DNA of 64,000 nt from Azolla caroliniana (GCA_043228905.1 JBHGNT010000003.1:12214001-12278000), one strand, 5' to 3'. Positions 12,466 through 23,950 are shown, numbered from the stretch's first letter. Program-made: numbers and translations. Notes: generated by a model not told the origin, from the sequence alone.

Positions 12466-13720
12466 CTATTCCCCCTTGACCGTGGATTCCATCATCTCTA
12501 ATGCATACTTGCCAGTAAAGCCATTTTTGCTTCTAGTGTTGTACCAATGCACCTTTATAGACTGGATTTGGCTTTGGTTCTCATGCATCACCACATCTAA
12601 AACCTTACCAATCCAAAATTGATGTCCCAGCACATTATCATCACCAGGTGTAGCAATTAACATACCCACCTTCAATTCTTGCAAGTTTCCTTGCCACCTC
12701 GTTTCCGTTATTTTCGTCGGCCTAGGTCCAACATATATGTCCCTTTGTGGTGGATGGAGCAAGCTATCATTAATTGCATTAGGTGCAAGAGGAGAAGTCT
12801 GAGAATTATGACACTGTTGTATATTCCATGTGAAGGGGATTTGCATAGTCCAAGTACCAAGGACACACTTGTCAACAATTTGTTCTTGATCTGTAAAGAA
12901 CACATCCCAACATGACGTGTCTTGTTCCCCAACATACTTCTTCGCATTATCAATGTGCTTGCATTTGTCTTGTAGTGCTTGCATCCAAACGTCCTTTTGA
13001 TTATCAACTAGTACATTGGTGACCACTTTTTTAGTCTCAATCGGCATTTGTCCTGCACCATAAACAAAAATAGAAGGCAGATGAAGTAGAAATTGACACC
13101 CCCCTTCAGGTTCCCATTCGGGGGAGGATGAATACTGCTTTGCTTATAATAATGTACAACCACTATGATCATTTTATTATTATTAAGAATACATGGTTGA
13201 AACTTATATTATTTAATGGCGTTAACACTTTGGCATTTCACTTCAAGTGTTCCACAATTGGGCGTGGTGTATATGCATCACGAATGATGTCAAACAACTT
13301 AGGTAACATGAAAGCATCATATCGTGATAACTGCCTAGAGAAGTCACTGAACATCTGATCGATATGGTCATGTCTGTGACCAACCAATAGAAAGTTAACT
13401 TTCACATTCCTAAAAATTCCTTGGTTCACCAGCATACTTTGATAACCAAAGACCGTAGAATTTTTGTTTTCACAAGCAGTATTGTCAAGTTGAATATAGA
13501 AAGTCGGCGGCAAAGACTACCCCCAAGACATAATAACTTTTTGAATCACAATGATTGTTAAATTAGGGTCATTGTGGACATTTGCGTAGGTAACGAAGAC
13601 ATGAGGCTTAACACTTCCATTATACGCTAAACAACCCACCAAGTGCATCTGCACGAGACAATCATCGTTGACATCTTTAGGAAGACGTTTAAGATGAGGT
13701 AGACATGTCTTCTCCTTCTC
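12466..13720 (-). pseudogene. Transposase-like protein (DUF7869-type), partial, one in-frame stop
   Basis: The block from about 13720 to 13238 contains MHLVGCLAYNG, VHNDPNLTIIVIQ, FYIQLDNTACENKN, GIFRNVKVNFLLVGHRHDH and IDQMFSDFS. These are the conserved landmarks of DUF7869 proteins, widespread uncharacterised eukaryotic proteins with an RNase H-like transposase or integrase core. A TAG at 13519-13517 lies in frame just before SLPPTFYIQLDN. A second block, 13047-12466, probably a further exon, ends with FWIGKVLDVVMHENQSQIQ and VHWY, a small beta-rich module often C-terminal in this family. No N-terminal half is visible, so the gene is truncated. The role is inferred from position inside TIRs. 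Confidence 0.7.
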
Positions 13721-13729
13721 TGTCGTTGT

Positions 13730-13912
13730 CTCTATACGCCGTATCGAGCTCTTATTTAGCTCTTAACGCCACAACTCGATACGCCGTATCGAGTTGAGGC
13801 TCCTAACGCTAGAAGTCAATACGTCGTACCGAGTTGTGACCCCCAAGTCGATACGCCGTATCGAGTTGAGGCTCCTAACGCTAGAACTCAATACGCCGTA
13901 TCGAGTTCAGGG
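13730..13912. repeat. Cluster of five near-palindromic units inside the 4.57-kb element
   Basis: Five copies of a 19-bp near-palindrome lie in under 190 bp, the best being CTCGATACGCCGTATCGAG, with 9-bp arms around one central base. Between copies are repeated spacers such as GAGGCTCCTAACGCTAGAA. The cluster lies just upstream of the first visible transposase codons and between the two divergent ORFs. That position fits a promoter or protein-binding array. Confidence 0.85.
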
Positions 13913-14628
13913 TCACAGAGCCACTGGGGTAGTTAGACCACACTATTAATGTACATTACACCATCAAAAACACAAAACCAAAAACATTAGGCTAAAAATA
14001 AGAAGTAAAAACATGTTTAGAAATTCTGAATTAAGGTCAATATACAGTAGAATTTGGCCTGCAATCTGAGATCTGGACACTGATGGGGATGTCAAAATTC
14101 TAGTAATTTGAGGGTTTAGAGAACTCAGAGACGTTAGATATACATTTATCTTGCCCTGTAATCAAGTTCCTAGGTTTCTAACCTTGTTTCCCCCATCCTA
14201 CAAGTCCTTTACACCACTTACTAGGAATGCACTTATTGTAACACTGAAATGAGGCCAAAACATTACTGGATTGCTAATTTGGCACACCATACCACCTTCA
14301 TTTACTAGGAATGTGCATACTGGAAAACTGAAGTGAGGCCAAAACATTACTATACCACCTTACTACCTTACTACCATTGCTAGTTAGGAGGATATAGGTT
14401 TAGGTTTCACTATTCCACTATCTAAACTCCCTTTCCAATGCCTCTTACTAGGTTTTTGACCTTATTACTACACCCTTTAAGTAGGTCCCTTACACAAGTT
14501 GTTAGGCAAGAGCTTAATGAGGCCAAGCTATTTTTTGAATTCTCATTTTCCAAAACTTACCATCTTACAATACATTATCATTTGAGAGAATGTAGGTTTA
14601 GGTTCACTGTTCTATTATTTCATGTAGA

Positions 14629-15480
14629 TTGATTGATCCTATGGAGGAGAGGCCACTCAGAAAAATTCGGATTAAGTATCAAAGCTCTCCTCCAGAGACA
14701 ACAAAGATCCCTGTTGTCACGTATCTGCAAAAGGGAAAGAAACTTGTCTTTGAGGATGAAGTCGTAAGGCAGCCGTTTGACGAAGTTAGTCAGAAGACAT
14801 CTGTCATGGCTGGAGGAGGTGAAGACCAGCTGGACAGAGACTTAATTGGACACGAGTGGGCATTGCAATATGTCGACTCGAAAAAGAAGGTAGTACTCTT
14901 AGTTTTCAGACTTGCTGGACGTGGGATGTTTGCCCAATATCGGCCATTTAGCTATGGCAAAATTTTGCGGCTTGACTATGAAGATGCGGACTCAACTAAT
15001 TTGATTGTGTTAGTCAACTGTACAAAAGGAGTCCATAAGATGACCGTCTCCGAAGACTACTTGTTGAAGGATTCATGCGGGCCAAAATCCTTCCAGAATG
15101 CTATTGAGCCAAGTACCAACCTGATAACAACACTGACGCCATACATTCAAGGCCATGTTAATTTGAAGGCAGCCTCTTTATGACCTGTTAAAGCACCAAT
15201 AAAGAAATATGTTGTGCAGTCTAGGCCTCAAAAAACGAAGGTGACAAGAATGTTAGATTCTGAGTCATCGAGTTCAACAGAAGATGATGAGGCTCAATCT
15301 ACACTAGGAGCAGAGCAAAATAAAATAAGAAGGGACATCATCCATAGAAAGCTTGTGCGTAAGGGGCAAGTTTTTAACCTTCCGATAACCCATATCCATC
15401 GTCCCCCTCTGGATGAGAATACAGGACGTCGTCCTTTGGAGATCAGAGAACCACATAAGATGCACGTCCAAAACTTATAG
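14629..15480 (+). pseudogene. Unrecognised accessory ORF of 4.57-kb element, one in-frame TGA
   Basis: An open frame of 184 codons (14629-15183) ends in TGA. The same frame continues from 15184 to the stop at 15478-15480, so one stop splits an ORF of about 283 codons. The first part has LIGHEWALQYVD and an alternating hydrophobic pattern. The second part has an acidic Ser/Glu/Asp stretch (SESSSSTEDDE) followed by a basic region. I recognise no domain. It is divergent from the transposase-like gene, and the palindrome cluster lies between them, so an accessory transposition or regulatory protein is plausible but unproven. Confidence 0.5.
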
Positions 15481-16307
15481 TGGAACTGAAGGAGGCATTG
15501 GTAGATATTGGGGAGTATTTGCTTTATTGGAGGGGATTATACAACAATAATCATGTTTCTATGGTTGATGGTTGTCTAGACTGGATGTATGGAGGGCTAT
15601 CAATGTGTGTTCTGTATAGATTATTAGTACTCCATTTGTATATATGTGTTTAACTTCTTGATTTAGTGTTTATGTGTACACAATCAAATGAAAATTTTAA
15701 TACATGCTTCAACCTTACTACTGGAGTGTTGTCTCTATTTTGGCACCCAAAAATTTAGCACTGCCTATGCCTTAATAATTGTCATATATGTTTTGGGTAT
15801 ATTCTTTTATGTCTAATGTCATGTAAACTAATAGTTATGAGTACGCTTTCTACTTCTAATTTTCATGTGTTATAAACATATACATTTGGTATTATATCCT
15901 AATGATCTTTACTAAGGATTAATTGCGATGTATTGTATTCAATAATATGTAAATATCATTTTGTCAAATAGCATATACACCTCTCTTGGAAAGTTTAACC
16001 ATTGTAAACCTCTGCATTTTACATCTCACGAAAATGGAATCCCTGTTTGTTAATGCTCTCCTCAAATAATTAATTTGTATCAAATGAATGCGCGGTAAAC
16101 CCCAACCCTAAATTTGTAAACATTGCAAAAATAAATCTCATACATTTATATTTTCTCCAATAAATAACATGTTCTCTAGGTATAGAGATGCATCGGATTA
16201 ATAAATCAATAAATTCACGATCTTTGGTTGATCATGTGATACTGGTGCATGTCAGATTTCACAACAGGCTAAAATTGTGTGACTACAAAGGGAATCTAAA
16301 AGTGGAA
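15481..16307. other. AT-rich right part of 4.57-kb element
   Basis: No coding sequence or repeat was recognised. It is likely 3' noncoding sequence of the plus-strand ORF and subterminal DNA. Confidence 0.5.
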
Positions 16308-16342
16308 TGCGCGATCCTTCCACTTCTGAACGCGAACGTGTT
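16308..16342 (-). repeat. Right terminal inverted repeat of 4.57-kb element
   Basis: Inverted mate of the left end. It is directly followed by the TAAT duplication and then the copia RT codons. Confidence 0.88.
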
Positions 16343-16346
16343 TAAT

Positions 16347-17289
16347 TGCAAAACAAAGGCTAGGACGAGTTCTTGTGACTAAATATCGAAGTTTTCCTAT
16401 TAATTGTTTAAAGGGAAATTGTTGCATAAAATTAATATCTCTTTTTGTGGTTGGACCATCGGATATGCTTAAGTTACATGTTAGTGATAAGGGAGTAGGG
16501 CAAGGTTTAATGTTTAACATTCCGAAGGATTTCAAAATTTCATTAATGAATTTATTTTGATGAATGATCAAGGTGCCCATACTACGATTACGTGTACCTT
16601 GCATGCCTAGGAAATAAGATAGGGGACCTAAATCTGTTATTGAAAATGCTTTGGAAAGTTCTAGCTTTGCTTGAGTAATTTCAGATGGTGTTCCGACTAT
16701 AGGAATGTCATCCACATATAGTCCTACCACTAACAACCGATTAGATGTATGATTATGTCTAATGTATATATTTGATTCAGATAACAATCTAGAATAGCCA
16801 GGTGAGACCATAAAATTGTTAAATTTGAAACCATAACCTAGGAGATTGTTTGAGTCCATAAAGTGACCGATGTAACCGACACACATAGTTTCGTTGAGAG
16901 TGTGACGCAAACCCATGAGGTTGTGACATGTAGATTTCTTCGGGTAAATCACCATGTAGAAATGCCATTTGTACATCCAAATGATGTACCTCAAGGTCAA
17001 GAATGGTGGCCAGAGCCATTAGGAGCCGAAAAGATGCCATGTGAAGAACGGGTGAGAATGTCTCAGAATAGTCAAGTCCTTCAACTTGAGAAAAACCACG
17101 AGTGACAAGTCGAGCTTTGTAACGTGCAACAGTACCTTCAAGGTTTAGTGTTTTCTTCAACGCCCATTTGCATGAAATAGGTGAGCGTGCCATTGGGAGT
17201 GGTACTAGAGTCCACGTTTTGTTGGCCTCAAGAGATTCAAGTTCTTTTGCCATGGCAGCTTGCCATTCATTATGATCTGGACTTTGCAA
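16347..17289 (-). pseudogene. Copia-1 reverse transcriptase, first part
   Basis: The block 17289-16819 has WTLVPLP, YKARLVTRGFSQVEGLDYSE, and HHLDVQMAFLHGDL where family members have DVKNAFL. The second block carries the catalytic box YVDDIPIVG and the SYFLGM segment, and ends at RTRPSLCFAIKHV, where the nested DNA transposon interrupts it. The downstream part resumes at 11771. Confidence 0.9.
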
Positions 17290-18065
17290 TGCCTCATTGA
17301 TAGTTAAGGGATCATCATAAATGTTTGATGTGGTTGAGGGGGAACCAAGTGCCGAAAATGCAAACTCAGGTTCAAATTGACGATCCGCAACAAGAGCATC
17401 TATTTTTTTGTGTGATCATAAAGATCTTGAATAGTATGAACTTTCTTTGGAGTAGATGTAGGGCTAAGTGAACTAGGTGATTTCGCGATGTTAGAACTAT
17501 TTGTATGTTCTATATGTTGATTATTAGTGGAATATGAAGTATTTCTACATCCTATTTTAATTACTTTTGCATCATTGTGACCAATGGTTTTCAACTTGCC
17601 ATTAAGGCGTGAGGATCGTCGTAGTGGAATAAGGAGATTTTTGATAGGATGGGAACATGAATAATCAATGTGAGTTAGTTGTGTTGCATCTAAAAGTTTT
17701 TCCTTATGAGTGCTATGGTGATTATTAAGGCTCTTTTTAGTTTGGTTAGGGTTAGTGTTTAAAATTGGGGTATGTACATCAGTTTGTTGGGATTGTTTGG
17801 TTATTAGAGGCAATAAGTTGGAGTCATTGGTTGAACCTGAGACTTGTGGGCGGACCTCTAGAGATGAGAGCATTAATGGAGGAGAGTTAATTGTGACTTT
17901 TTGAATTTCCGAGGACATTTGTGGAGCCCGCCAAGAATTAGTAGGTGATGATATTACTTCTTTATTGGATTCAATGTTAGACATGGTAGTCGCGTCTTGT
18001 ATCTTTTCATAGCCATGATTTGGATGAGGATTAGATATCAGTTTGTCTTCATCAAATATCACTCG

Positions 18066-19105
18066 TTAGCTAAATATAAATCTTTTGGATTTTGGGTCAT
18101 ATAATCGATAACCCTTATAGCCATGAGGTTCACCATACCCAACAAATATTGTGCGAACTATGTGATTATCTAATTTTGATCGAGTTTCTAAGGGTCTAAG
18201 TGGATATGATGGACATCCAAAGATTCTTAGATGTTTATAATTTGGATTTTTTCCAAACCACAAGGAAAATGGAGTTGTCCTAATTGATCGACTATATGTT
18301 CTATTGAATATATAACAAGCGGTCGAAACAGCCTCTTCCCAATATGTTCGGGGAAGATTTGCAATGAGTGGCATCCATATACAACAGGTTTCGTCGTTCA
18401 GCCCTTGAATTGTGTTGGGGTGTACATGGGATGGTAAACCGTTGTTGAATCCCATGATTTTGACAATACGTTTGGAAGTTTTGGGATTGAATTCTCCACC
18501 ATTATCTGATTGGAGTACTTTAAGGGGTAATTCTTGTTGATTTGTTGCAAGTTTATGATAGGCTTTGAATTTCTCAAGGACTTGATCACTACATTTTGTC
18601 TTGAGAAACGTGACCATCATGAACCAAGTAAAGTGATCGATAAATGTTAGGAAATATACATTTCCAGATAGGGATGGGGTAGACAAAGGACCACATATAT
18701 CTGTGTGCATTGGAGGGGTTTAGTGGTCATTGTAGGATGGGATGGAAATGGCGAGTTAGAGAGTTTTCCAAATATACACCCTTCGCAAAGGGATAGTTTC
18801 AATTTACTAGGAAGAGTAAAACCAATTGCTCTATGTTGTTGGGTCATGTGAACCATTGTTTGATGGTTTAAGTGGCCTAATCGATAGTGCCATAATAAGG
18901 TCATATAGTTGGATGTGTTTGAATCATCTATGTAGTGTGCTTCTTCGGCAGGTACCACAGAGCGACCTAAAAGGTAAAGACATCCTTGTCTTGGACAATT
19001 AACGACATAGCCTCGTGCAGAAGGTGTCTTATGACGAATGATACAATATTTGTGATAAAACTCGACGGATGTATTATCATTTGTGAGTTTATTGACAGAT
19101 ATCAA
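18066..19105 (-). pseudogene. Copia-1 integrase (GAG-pre-integrase + core)
   Basis: The block 19105-18647 has the HH-CC zinc domain, including WHYRLGHLNHQT and CEGCIFGK. The core at 18710-18066 starts HTDICGPL and contains the catalytic Asp region LQSDNGGEF and AVSTACYIFNRT. There is one frame change near 18650-18710. The following segment, 18062-17400, is the low-complexity linker before RT. Confidence 0.88.
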
Positions 19106-19239
19106 GTTTTTTGCTATGTTAGGTATATAGTAAACTTCATTGATTTCAATGAAGTTCCCATCAGAAAGTTCAAGATGGGCAATCCCATGTCCAAGGGCAT
19201 ATTCAACTCCATTGTTCCCAAATCTAATCGGGATAGGAT

Positions 19240-20337
19240 GCTATAAGACCTTATAATCTTTGAGCCATTCAACTCTTGAGGTGAGGTGACATGTGGCACC
19301 TGTATCAAGAATCCACGTTGAAGTGGGAGAGTTGTTAAATGAAGTGAGGGCCATGAAGGCAATGAAAGAGTCTTCATTATCCTCATTGGAATTTTGTTCA
19401 TTATGACATATCTCATTATTTTGATCGTAGTCATCATGTGATGCATTGTAAGATTGGTCTTCTTTATATGTTCTTTTCCCGATGTTAGAATTCCTATAAC
19501 AATCTTTCGTTTCATGTCCACTCCTTTGACAATTTTTACAAAAGGATCTAAGGAACCTAGATTTGTTATGATTCCTTGAATCATTAAATTTAGAAGTCCG
19601 TGAATAAAATTTGGAGTTATTAGGTTGGTATGTTGATCTAGGTTTATTGTAAGGTATTTTATTGTAATTTGGATGTTTGATATTAAGTGTGGCATGAGAT
19701 GAGGAGGATTGATTTGTTGCCCTATGAAGTATGTTTTCTTGTGAGATTTATGCCACTAATGTTGGGACACTAATGTTGGATAATGTGGATTTTGTACTTA
19801 TAAATGGTTGCCATGATGGGGGTAGGGCAGCTAACAAGAGAGCGGATTGAACGGAACTTGGCAAACTAAGTCCTGAAAGGATCACATCAAGTTGAAGTTT
19901 CCAATTTTTAACAAATGCATCAACATCATCATTTTCATTTATATTCATATTTATTAAAGTTTTTAAATTTGCAACTTGGGACGTAACGTCCGTATGGAGG
20001 TAATCAACCTCTAATCTATCCCATATTTGTTTGGAGATAGTCACGGTTCTCACACTTTGCTTAAGTGTGTCCTCCATATGAGGAGAGGTTCTAAGTGAGC
20101 GTTTAAATCACGCTACTTCCATGTTTGCACGTCAAGTGCATTTGTGGGCACATTAATGTTGGGGCACATGTTGGTTCCATCGACGATATTTAACAAGTCA
20201 TGTTGTTCTCATATAATTTTCATGGTCATACGCCATGGTTGATAGTTTTTATCATTTAATTTTGCAATGTGATAAGTGCGAGACGATACCTGAGCGGCAT
20301 TTGCCGCCACATTTGCTATAACTCCACTATTTGACAT
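19240..20337 (-). pseudogene. Copia-1 gag and protease, broken
   Basis: Gag starts at the ATG at 20337 and includes the helical block at 20077-19748. A CCHC zinc knuckle at 19540-19499 reads CKNCQRSGHETKDC (Cx2Cx4Hx4C). The aspartic protease active site is ILDTGATCH near 19310. Frame changes separate the blocks. Gag forms the cytoplasmic virus-like particle and the protease cuts the polyprotein; this copy cannot do either. Confidence 0.85.
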
Positions 20338-20418
20338 GGTCGAAAATCGTTTCTTTAATTCACACGTTCGTTATTAACACCGCGACACAAATTCTTGGTG
20401 GGGTTGGACTCCTTCACC

Positions 20419-20430
20419 GCCCTGATACCA
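20419..20430 (-). other. Primer binding site of copia-1
   Basis: The minus strand reads TGGTATCAGGGC directly after the 5' LTR. This is one base different from the usual TGGTATCAGAGC complementary to initiator tRNA-Met. Confidence 0.85.
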
Positions 20431-20677
20431 TATGGTAAATAAGGAATTATGGAATGGAAAGAGAGGGAGAGGGAGAAAGAGAAAGGGAAGAAGAAATTTT
20501 ATTGAATGATAGTTCTTTTTGTCTCTCTCTACAACCAACCGACCACATAGAGAGGAAATGTGGTAGTTATAGGTGCACCCTATTTTTGGGGTGCACATTT
20601 TCATATCATATAACTTTTCGTCTTATTATTTATTTAATTTTATTTACTTATTCTAAACTAATTAGTTTATTACAACA
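20431..20677 (-). repeat. 5' LTR of copia-1
   Basis: Mate of the left LTR. Its U3/R side contains an AG-rich stretch at 20460-20495. On the minus strand the primer binding site follows directly. Confidence 0.93.
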
Positions 20678-20682
20678 CCTGC

Positions 20683-21250
20683 CCGGGCAAAAGACAATGT
20701 GAGCGAATGAAATGTGTTGACAGCTCAATATGCATAATTGGACAACCCTCCTTGCTAGGGGCTCACAACCCTCCTCTCATCAAAGAGATTGTGGAGAGAC
20801 TTAATGTGAGCTGGGTCATATGGCGCAATGCTACCAATGGCAAAGAAAGAAATGGGCCCTAGTATAGTACTCACGAGTTGTCCATCCATCTCCAAAGATG
20901 CTCATGAGGCACCATATCCCTAGTTTTTTCAAGTCTATGAAGGAGGAATATAATCCAAGTTTATCTTTCAAACAACAATAATCCATTAGCTCCCCAAGAG
21001 TGACAACATAATCAATGTTTCTATGGTGTTTCGAAAAGTCTAGATTCAATCTTACATGAGCACAAAACATATTATATTCCCATAGATTTGAGAAATTGCT
21101 AGTTTATTGTCATTTGGTACAAGGCAATATATAGTAAGTGTTTTTTGAAGTTTATAACACATCATAGAATCATTTTGTACTTTTGAAACAACTTTACTTA
21201 TTTAGCTTTAGAAGAGTGAAAATGTCATTACTAGTGCTATGATGTTTTAC
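20683..21250. other. Unassigned sequence 3' of copia-1
   Basis: Nothing is supported as a gene. A minus-strand open stretch at 20831-21070 has no recognisable domain. Confidence 0.4.
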
Positions 21251-22125
21251 AAAGCCATCATGTCCATAATATCTCTCACAATTGGGGTGTTTCCACTTTG
21301 CATTTGAGAACCTATTGGAAATGGATATGGTCATTCAAGGGGCCAACTAAATTTATTCTCTTTCGATGGTTATTAGTGCATATGGCACTACTCGTTGGTC
21401 ATTCATTGAAAGGGAATGTAGCACCCAATTTGCGGCAATGTGGCTTTTGCCATGAACCTTAGGAGACTACCAAGCATGTCCTATGGTCTTGTTCTTTTGC
21501 TCAACAAGTTTGGAAGAAAGTCATGTCTTTATTCCTAACAATCAATGTAGGTTGCCTATTCTCATGGGGATCAACGATGTGGGGAGTATTACATTCCGAC
21601 TTGATGTTGTATGAGGCAAACAATGTTCATGAGGCAATGACAATACATAATAGAAGATTGATATTAGTTAGTCCCTTCCAGGAACCTCGCAAGCAGGTGC
21701 GATCTGTCCAAAATTGGAAAACTATGACCACAATAACATTATGGGCATTATGGAAATATCGATGTAACCGACTTTATGATGGCGTAGACATTCATCTCTC
21801 CGATGTGCTATTTGAGATATGGGAGAACTTACTGGCAATAGTCAGTGGCCAGTATGACAATATGCAGGGTTCCCCAGTTACTATGAACAAGAAAAGGAAA
21901 AAGCTTCTTCACTTATGGAAAAGGTGCCCCTGTTTACAACGTCAACTCAAGAGCCTCAATGGCAATATGGACTTCCATGGACTCTTTCTTAAATATCAAC
22001 AAATGTAAACATCCTTGTATTTTACATCATTGTATAGGAAAAGTTGTAACCTCCTTGGTATCTAGGTTCAAGTTGTAGTCTTCGGGCATTTTGTTCTTAA
22101 TACTATTGAAGAAAATCATTTATAG
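21250..22125 (+). mobile_element. LINE 3' fragment (zf-RVT region)
   Basis: The plus-strand translation gives WKWIWSFKGPTKFILFRWLL, then NLRQCGFCHEP and ETTKHVLWSCSFAQQVW, the zinc-binding zf-RVT domain at the end of plant LINE RTs. A 161-codon open block (21523-22008) follows with TITLWALWKYRCNRLYDGV. This is homologous to the minus-strand block at 109-504. The rest of the RT is absent, so it is a 5'-truncated copy, which is typical of LINE integration. Confidence 0.82.
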
Positions 22126-22590
22126 AAAAAAATATCTCTCACAAATTTTCTTTGTTGCATCTAAAACTAGCTTTGCTTTAATAGAGGCGATCAGGATTGT
22201 TGATAGTTGTCTATATTATTTGTGTTCCCCACTTTGATGTAAAGCCTTGATTCAATTTGTATTCTGATCATGCACATCATTGGGTATGACAATGCATGCT
22301 TCAAAATATCACTTCTCCATGCATATGCTTTCTTTCCAATGCATTTGGGATTTTGGGGTCTAACATTGATTCAATTTGTATCCCAATCATGTATAATTAA
22401 TCTATGGATCCTTCTAACCTTAGTTGTGGCCAAATTCTTAAACCTTATGCATGCACCATCCACAATAATGACGGTGCACATAAATGAAAGAGAACCATAA
22501 TACACTCTTCCCAATTTTGGTGCTGATATAAGTGATGACACTGGTATGGTATCTAGTTGATTGCTTATACGGAAGCAATAATAAATCTTC
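22126..22590. other. Unassigned region with possible minus-strand coding remnant
   Basis: A minus-strand block near 22540-22371 reads APKLGRVYYGSLSFMCTVII and VRRIHRLIIHDWD. It looks protein-like but I cannot name a family. A short repeated phrase, TTGATTCAATTTGTAT, occurs at 22248 and 22368. Confidence 0.3.
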
Positions 22591-22955
22591 TTGTTGAAAT
22601 AGCAAGGATAGAGCAAGTGTGAGATTGTGTGTTGTTGTGTAGCTGAATATGCACAGAGAGTGAGAGAGAGATAGTTACACAGTTTAGCAAAGAGAGAGAC
22701 TGTATTATTCTTTTTTCTTAATAACACTTTGATTACTAGCGGGAAACCTCTAAGTGAGGTAAAAACCCACAAAGAATAAAGAGAAATATACAAGTGTTGA
22801 TTAGAGACTAAAGAGCTTACACACACTCCATGTTGAAGATGAGGCCATTAGTGTGGAGTCAGAAACCGCATCTAAGTATGAAGAACCACAAGTTTGAGAG
22901 GATGAACAAAACATTAACTAAAGACAACTAGACAAAGACATAATCAAGATACAAA

Positions 22956-22959
<4 letters not shown>

Positions 22960-23008
<49 letters not shown>
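22960..23008. repeat. (GA)n microsatellite
   Basis: About 24 GA units inside the probable gypsy LTR. Confidence 0.95.
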
Positions 23009-23010
<2 letters not shown>

Positions 23011-23181
23011 AGAGGCACTGTCTGAACCAAGAGAAAAGATAGAGTGGCGGAAGAAAGATGTAAAGAGATCACAAAAAGAGAGGAATGAATGTATTAAGAT
23101 AGAATGAGAATGGATACAAGATAGGATGAGAGCTTAAGACTGGTGTTGATTCGAATTGGTTTGAGAAGAATTGTATGTCTA

Positions 23182-23279
23182 TATTTATAGGTTCCTATAG
23201 AATAGGCAAGAGATTTCTATAATGTTCTAGACCTAGAATATTCTAAGATGTTCTAAGATATTCTAGAATGTTCTAGAGT
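23182..23279 (-). promoter_or_regulatory. Heat-shock-element array and TATA box in gypsy LTR
   Basis: From 23235 to 23279 nine contiguous pentamers alternate GAA-type and TTC-type: AGAAT, ATTCT, AAGAT, GTTCT, AAGAT, ATTCT, AGAAT, GTTCT, AGAGT. Six are perfect nGAAn/nTTCn units. About 46 bp downstream on the minus strand is TATAAATA (23189-23182). That order and spacing is what a heat-shock-factor-driven LTR promoter would show. Confidence 0.7.
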
Positions 23280-23428
23280 ATTTACAATAATAAGTGTATT
23301 ACAAGAAGTAGCTTTTCGCATCTCATATGATCACAAGTTATCTTAATGGTTAGGTTCTTGATTATGTATTACAAGGTCTTGGGTTCAAGCTCAGGTGAAG
23401 CCATGGTAATGTTTATGTATTCATGACA

Positions 23429-23950
23429 ATATCTCCCCTTCGAGAATGACAAGTGGAAGGCGGGGTTAACAATGTAGGGCCCGGCTTGTTTGGATAGATT
23501 ATTATTAGCATTTTAATAGAAACATTATTGACGGGTTCCCAAGTGCGATCACTCGAAGGATAGCCTACCCCATCAACCAGAAAATAGAGTTTATTCTGCA
23601 CAATCTTAGAATTGTAGCAACTAGCTCGTATTCGGGGTCATCAACAAGTTGGACAGAGGGCGGAGGTGGCATGACACAATTAGGAATGGAAGAGGTGCGA
23701 CAAGGCTCCAAGAGAGAGCTATGAAAGACTGGGTGAAGCCGTGTGTGTGCTGGGAGATTAAGACGAAAGGTTGCATCATTAATCCCCCTAGTGTTGAGAA
23801 AAGGACCTAAGCGTTGATAATCGAGCTTGTCTTGATGTGACAACAAAGCAACCATAATTGGTCACCAACCTTAAAAGGAGAGTTAAGATGATGGCGATCC
23901 GTGTTGGTCTTATGTATTGGGAATATGTCCTTGTAGTGGGAGGAGCCGAC
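23429..23950 (-). pseudogene. Gypsy chromovirus integrase C-terminus and chromodomain remnant
   Basis: The block 23855-23565 has KLDYQRLGPF, ATFRLNLPAHTRLHPVFHSS and the linker PPPPSVQLVDDPEYELVATI. The block 23601-23413 has YFLVDGVGYPSSDRTWEPVNN, a chromodomain in which KWKGY has become VDGVGY. This order is diagnostic of chromodomain-bearing Ty3/gypsy elements, where the chromodomain guides integration to heterochromatin. Only the 3' end of pol remains, with frame changes. Confidence 0.82.

Larger units (their letters stand above)
11776..16342. mobile_element. 4.57-kb TIR DNA transposon nested in copia-1 RT
   Basis: The ends are inverted repeats of 35 bp with 30 matches, starting AACAC and sharing TCAGAAGTGGAAGGAT. 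They are flanked by TAAT on both sides (11772-11775 and 16343-16346). Removing the element and one TAAT restores the copia reading frame (ALA-ILE-ASN-TYR-LEU-SER-ARG region), which proves a clean insertion. Because of base identity at the edge the duplication could also be 5 bp (TTAAT). Contents are a transposase-like gene on minus (12466-13720), an ORF on plus (14629-15480) and a palindromic repeat cluster (13730-13912). I do not recognise a named superfamily with this end and duplication. Confidence 0.85.
10898..20677 (-). mobile_element. Ty1/copia retrotransposon with nested DNA transposon
   Basis: The element has a 246-bp left LTR and a 247-bp right LTR, about 95% alike by eye, and a perfect 5-bp target duplication CCTGC at 10893-10897 and 20678-20682. 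In minus-strand order it has 5' LTR, tRNA-Met-type PBS, gag with zinc knuckle, protease, integrase, RT, RNase H, PPT and 3' LTR, which is the copia order. Removing the 4571-bp nested insertion leaves about 5.2 kb, a normal length. All ORFs carry stops. Confidence 0.95.
22587..23428 (-). repeat. Probable 3' LTR of gypsy relic
   Basis: On the minus strand the LTR would start TGTCATGAATAC at 23428, immediately after a purine-rich tract (GAAGGGGAGATAT) that follows the chromodomain remnant. It holds an HSE-like array, a TATA box and a (GA)n tract at 22960-23008. The far edge near 22587 is a guess, because no second LTR is present to compare. Confidence 0.55.

Noticed and set aside
21523-22008. 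161-codon plus ORF as a cellular gene
   Set aside because: It continues a zf-RVT zinc finger and matches the LINE 3' block at 109-504.
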